A DNA stretch of 29,034 nucleotides, taken from the IMG/VR virus record IMGVR_UViG_3300023117_000068, positions 1 to 29,034 of that record; one strand, given 5' to 3'. How positions within the stretch are numbered: the first letter of the stretch is position 1; every line of letters starts with the position of its first letter. Positions 26,518 to 29,034 of this stretch are shown here, one piece after another. This DNA comes from a virus. The notes below the pieces were generated by a model, which ran no database searches, was not told where the DNA came from, and was given only the letters and a program-made list of their open reading frames with translations. Both the position numbers and the translations under genes were made by a program.

Positions 26518-27414
26518 ATGAACTCTGAATACATCAAAAGAATTACAGCCCTGTGGCAGGATGTCGTAGAAGGCAAGAAGAAGAAGGAGATGGATCCTGT
26601 CGGTAAAGCTGATGCTGACATCGACAACGATGGTGACGTTGATTCTTCTGATGAGTATCTGCACAAGCGTCGAAAAGCCATTGGTAAAGCCATGAAAAAA
26701 GAAGAGACCGATCAGATTGACGAACTGTCAAAGAAGACTCTCGGTTCATATGTAAAGAAAGCAACAAAGTCTGCGGTTGGCGCTACACGTGATATCGCAA
26801 CCGGTAATAAGCCTGATGACGCTCATAGAACCAGCAACAAAAGAGCAAAGGGAATCAATACTGCTGTCAATAAGCTGACAAAAGAAGCTTCTGATATGGA
26901 CACGAAAGAAGTCGATAAAGCACTCAGTCACGATTGCGCCAAGCACGTAACTTCAGAGCAATGGGGTTTCGGAGAGTGTATCTCTGGACAGCATACGCTC
27001 GTTGAAAACGAAGACGGCACTGCTACTGTCACTCACTATGACGTGATGTTTGAGCATGGCGTTGAGTTTGACGTTCCTGTCGAAGACCTTGACATTCTTG
27101 TGTCTGAGTCTCACAAGCACACTGCCAAGAAAAAGATGAAAGAGTCGAAGCAACCCAATCAATCTGGTTCTAAAGCAGAAACGATGAAAGACAAGCGCAA
27201 AGGCAAAGGTGCTGACGATATGGCGAAAGACCTTGATGCTGATAATCCTAATCTTGAAAAGGATGATGCGCAAGGTCACGAAGATGCGACTAAAGCTGGT
27301 CGTGCTGTAAAGGGTCAAGCACCTGCACGTCCTGGTGAAAAGCGCATGGGCGACATGAAGATCATTAATCCTGTTAAAGGTGCAGTGACATCTACTACTG
27401 GTAAGGAGGGCTAA
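26518..27414 (+). CDS. EF-hand-like and IDELS-motif late protein (298 aa)
   Basis: AACGGAGA precedes ATG 26518. Residues 25-50 hold a dockerin/EF-hand-like loop, DADIDNDGDVDSSDEY (D34, D36, D38, D40 and D45 as calcium ligands). Then comes an acidic linker EETDQIDELSKKTLGSYVKK (62-81). The middle contains a compact GTATVTHYDVMFEHGVEFDV domain, and the C-terminus is Lys/Asp/Gly-rich and probably disordered. The EF-hand and IDELS units are, as I recall, common modules of marine myovirus virion proteins. Confidence 0.75.
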   Translation: MNSEYIKRITALWQDVVEGKKKKEMDPVGKADADIDNDGDVDSSDEYLHKRRKAIGKAMKKEETDQIDELSKKTLGSYVKKATKSAVGATRDIATGNKPDDAHRTSNKRAKGINTAVNKLTKEASDMDTKEVDKALSHDCAKHVTSEQWGFGECISGQHTLVENEDGTATVTHYDVMFEHGVEFDVPVEDLDILVSESHKHTAKKKMKESKQPNQSGSKAETMKDKRKGKGADDMAKDLDADNPNLEKDDAQGHEDATKAGRAVKGQAPARPGEKRMGDMKIINPVKGAVTSTTGKEG

Positions 27415-27711
27415 ATGGCTATCAAAACCCCACCTTGGGCTCCCAAGGGTACTGAACCAACTGCGAAGGGCTGGGTAGCTCCGAGCGGTGAGGTTATTAA
27501 GAAGCAGAAATTTACTGCTGAACAAATCGCTGAGTGGCATGGTGAAGAAGCAATGGCATCTGCACCAGCACCAGCACCCAAGCCTAAAGCAAAGCCTAAG
27601 AAGCAGACTTTGCACGAAGCACCTGTTGTCGAAACTGTGATCGACGAAGCGACTGAAGAATTTCATTATGGAGAAGATGACGGCGACGACGACCTAAAAG
27701 ATATTGGTTAA
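27415..27711 (+). CDS. Pro/Ala/Lys-rich late protein (98 aa)
   Basis: ATG 27415 follows AAGGAGGGCTAA. The N-terminal half has the pattern TPPWAPKGTEPTAKGWVAPS and GEVIKKQKFTAEQIAEWHGE, a small unit I recall from many phages. A linker SAPAPAPKPKAKPKKQ follows and the C-terminus is strongly acidic (YGEDDGDDDLKDIG). Function unknown; likely a virion-associated adaptor. Confidence 0.75.
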   Translation: MAIKTPPWAPKGTEPTAKGWVAPSGEVIKKQKFTAEQIAEWHGEEAMASAPAPAPKPKAKPKKQTLHEAPVVETVIDEATEEFHYGEDDGDDDLKDIG

Positions 27712-27720
27712 GGAGCAGTC

Positions 27721-28053
27721 ATGGCCGAAGAAAAAAAAGAAGAAGTAAAAGGCTACCATCCAGCAGACACTAACGGAGACGGACACGTCTCTGAAGAAGA
27801 ACATGCGATGTATATGGAATTCAAGCGCAAAGAGCTTGAAGATGCGGATGCGATGCGAGATGCACAACGAAGTATGACATGGTTCGCCCTGTTTGGTCTA
27901 TTGCTTTATCCATTTGCAGTTGTACTTGCAGATTGGGTAGGGTTAGACGGAGCGTCTAAAATTCTAGGCGACATGGCGGCTACGTACTTTGTTTCTGTTG
28001 CGGCTATTGTAGCGGCATTCTTTGGGGGTCAAGCGTACTCTGCTAAGAAATAA
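27721..28053 (+). CDS. EF-hand protein with two membrane helices (110 aa)
   Basis: TAAGGAG precedes ATG 27721. An EF-hand loop is clear at residues 16-27 (D16, N18, D20, H22, E27; DTNGDGHVSEEE). A charged helix (YMEFKRKELEDADAMRDAQR) follows, then two membrane segments: FALFGLLLYPFAVVLADWVG and YFVSVAAIVAAFFGGQAYS. I recall close relatives in marine T4-like phages. Calcium sensing at the membrane is an inference. It is the last gene before the terminator. Confidence 0.8.
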   Translation: MAEEKKEEVKGYHPADTNGDGHVSEEEHAMYMEFKRKELEDADAMRDAQRSMTWFALFGLLLYPFAVVLADWVGLDGASKILGDMAATYFVSVAAIVAAFFGGQAYSAKK

Positions 28054-28070
28054 ACGTAACTTTCGTTTTT

Positions 28071-28098
28071 AAAAGCCCGCCGATTGGCGGGTTTTTTT
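28071..28098 (+). terminator. Strong Rho-independent terminator
   Basis: CCCGCC (28076-28081), a GATT loop, GGCGGG (28086-28091) and seven T residues, with AAAA upstream of the stem. A second weaker hairpin (AAACG/CGTTT, 28052-28068) with a short T-run lies just before it. It ends the late block that starts after the tRNAs. Confidence 0.93.
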
Positions 28099-28138
28099 AT
28101 ATACATAAAAACATAGTCCATCTATCAACAAGGTAAAA

Positions 28139-28510
28139 ATGCAACTATTTAATGAGATTACAGAAGAAAATTTTCTTCTATTTGCCGCGAAAAACTATTA
28201 TAATCCTAGATGCATAGACGCAGAAGAACTCTATGAAGACCTTAAGAGATTCAAGTATCTGAAACGTCTGATCAAAAGATATCAAGATGGCGGCAAGCTG
28301 GCTGTGAACTTGATCATGAATCATCTTGTGGTTATTTTCAATGTGTTCGGCGTTGAAGCTGGCTTGAAAATGCTTGAATTCAAATTGACTAGCACAGACG
28401 ATTTAGTTGTAGTCAAACCGTTTTTGATTTATTTGAACGCCATAACAAATGATAAATATACTGGCATACCAATGGACAATCACGTCATTGAAGAACTGAG
28501 GAAAATATAG
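28139..28510 (+). CDS. Conserved T4-like phage protein (DUF7207-like, 123 aa)
   Basis: It starts MQLFNEITEENFLLFAAKNY and has YNPRCIDAEELYEDLKRFKY, then LIMNHLVVIFNVFGVEAGLK and KPFLIYLNAITNDKYTGI. I recall this as a strongly conserved helical protein in T4-like marine phages, next to the gene that follows here. The DUF7207 assignment is from memory and tentative. Function unknown. It ends in a TAGTG overlap with the next gene. Confidence 0.8.
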   Translation: MQLFNEITEENFLLFAAKNYYNPRCIDAEELYEDLKRFKYLKRLIKRYQDGGKLAVNLIMNHLVVIFNVFGVEAGLKMLEFKLTSTDDLVVVKPFLIYLNAITNDKYTGIPMDNHVIEELRKI

Positions 28511-29034
28511 TGTCACTAGCAACACGAGCAGGCGATATTTATTATTCGTTTCGATTTGTAAAACTGCTGACTACTCCATGGTCAGAAACAGACGCCTACA
28601 AACTAGGCATCATTGATGAAAACGGCAAGCGCGATAAGTCTGTCAAGTTAGACAACGACGAAAAGAAGACCGCTTACTCTACATTCATTCGTCTCGTATT
28701 TAATCTCAAAAGACTTCTAGAAAAGATTCCGGGCGGTAGAAATACGTTAGCATCATATGCCGCCGCACTTTTTCTGCTCAAAGAAAAGTACGAATTGTCA
28801 GACAAAAGTATTGACAAAATTTTAAAACAGTGTAAAATAGATCCGCTAGACTTAATGGCTGAGTCTTCTACGTGGTACGTATTAGAAGACGGGCAACTGT
28901 CACCCGGAGTGTATCGATTGCGAGAAGATCGTGTGACCTCATTAGATGTTGATGTCAACTCAAAAGACACTGTACGTGTTCTTCCTGAATCATATCCGAT
29001 TGGTGAAATGCTCGGATTAGCTATATATGAAGTG
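28510..29034 (+). CDS. Conserved T4-like phage protein, 3' end outside the window
   Basis: A GTG at 28510 overlapping the previous stop opens a frame that stays open for 175 codons to the window edge. It starts MSLATRAGDIYYSFRFVKLL and has TTPWSETDAYKLGIIDENGK, LVFNLKRLLEKIPGGRN, SYAAALFLLKEKYELSD, then TWYVLEDGQLSPGVYRL. This order is familiar to me from marine T4-like phages, where it is uncharacterised and placed near virion genes. The pairing with the preceding gene is also typical. Confidence 0.82.
   Translation, partial: MSLATRAGDIYYSFRFVKLLTTPWSETDAYKLGIIDENGKRDKSVKLDNDEKKTAYSTFIRLVFNLKRLLEKIPGGRNTLASYAAALFLLKEKYELSDKSIDKILKQCKIDPLDLMAESSTWYVLEDGQLSPGVYRLREDRVTSLDVDVNSKDTVRVLPESYPIGEMLGLAIYEV

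Noticed and set aside
28447-28454. GATAAATA, and similar NATAAATA boxes at 1164, 9839 and 26358
   Set aside because: They lie within genes with no nearby downstream start, and the relaxed box is expected by chance in AT-rich coding DNA.
28811-28838. TTGACA, 16 bases, TAAAAT inside the last gene
   Set aside because: It looks like a promoter but encodes an ordinary helix of the conserved protein, lacks the leader of P1-P5, and no gene start follows it in the window.
1-29034. CRISPR array, integrase, attachment site, insertion sequence or rRNA
   Set aside because: I looked for regular repeats, recombinase or transposase motifs and rRNA-like sequence and saw none; the tRNA array shows no duplicated 3' end that would indicate integration.

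Overview
This window reads as part of the genome of a lytic, T4-like (myovirus-type) tailed phage of a Gram-negative, probably marine, bacterium. The evidence is tightly packed short genes with ATGA/GTGA/TTGA stop-start overlaps and almost all genes on one strand. There are exact T4-type late promoter boxes (TATAAATA), a three-gene tRNA array, and a tail-fibre protein of the kind common in marine myoviruses. Many small proteins are of types I recognise, from memory only, from marine T4-like phages. I see no integrase, attachment site, insertion sequence, rRNA or CRISPR array. The host cannot be named from sequence alone.

Layout. (1) 1-2.6 kb: small early/middle-type genes, including a cupin, a one-pass membrane protein, a dCMP deaminase and a TagD-like cytidylyltransferase. 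(2) 2.6-9.6 kb: accessory units, most led by a sigma70-like promoter of one recurrent design. They carry two HExxH metalloprotease-like proteins, a Cys-rich protein with two DnaJ-type zinc motifs, an exported staphylococcal-nuclease homologue, a DUF262+HNH nuclease, a DUF932 protein and a second HNH endonuclease. A terminator follows the DUF932 gene. (3) 9.6-13.7 kb: a block headed by TATAAATA that encodes five consecutive secreted or surface proteins (one pilin-like, one pilus-chaperone-like) and then membrane/coiled-coil proteins. (4) 13.7-16.5 kb: the only minus-strand gene, then another early-type promoter driving small genes, a RelA/SpoT-type HD hydrolase, a YbaN/DUF454 membrane protein and a small zinc protein. 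(5) 16.48-16.71 kb: tRNA-Pro(UGG), tRNA-Thr(UGU), tRNA-Arg(UCU). (6) 16.7-29 kb: late block with a nuclease-like protein, tail fibre and adhesin-type structural proteins, then a long run of proteins whose short N-termini resemble the T4 internal-protein capsid-targeting sequence, then EF-hand membrane proteins, a strong terminator, and two more conserved phage genes (the last runs off the window).

Most interesting. Five sigma70-like promoters share a fixed initial transcribed sequence; four share an upstream A-rich motif placed one helical turn apart in different copies, and three have a palindrome over the predicted start site, so they look like a co-regulated early regulon. A 96-codon open frame with a good ribosome-binding site lies inside the KxDG nucleotidyltransferase-like gene at 20.2-21.5 kb, and matches a segment in which nearly every pyrimidine-ending codon ends in C. 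Six adjacent late genes begin with a K-x-F-x-x-F/Y-type peptide and the largest looks like beads joined by acidic (I/L/V)xE-containing linkers, suggesting co-packaged, protease-processed internal head proteins. Four convincing genes under 60 codons were added by reading the sequence directly.
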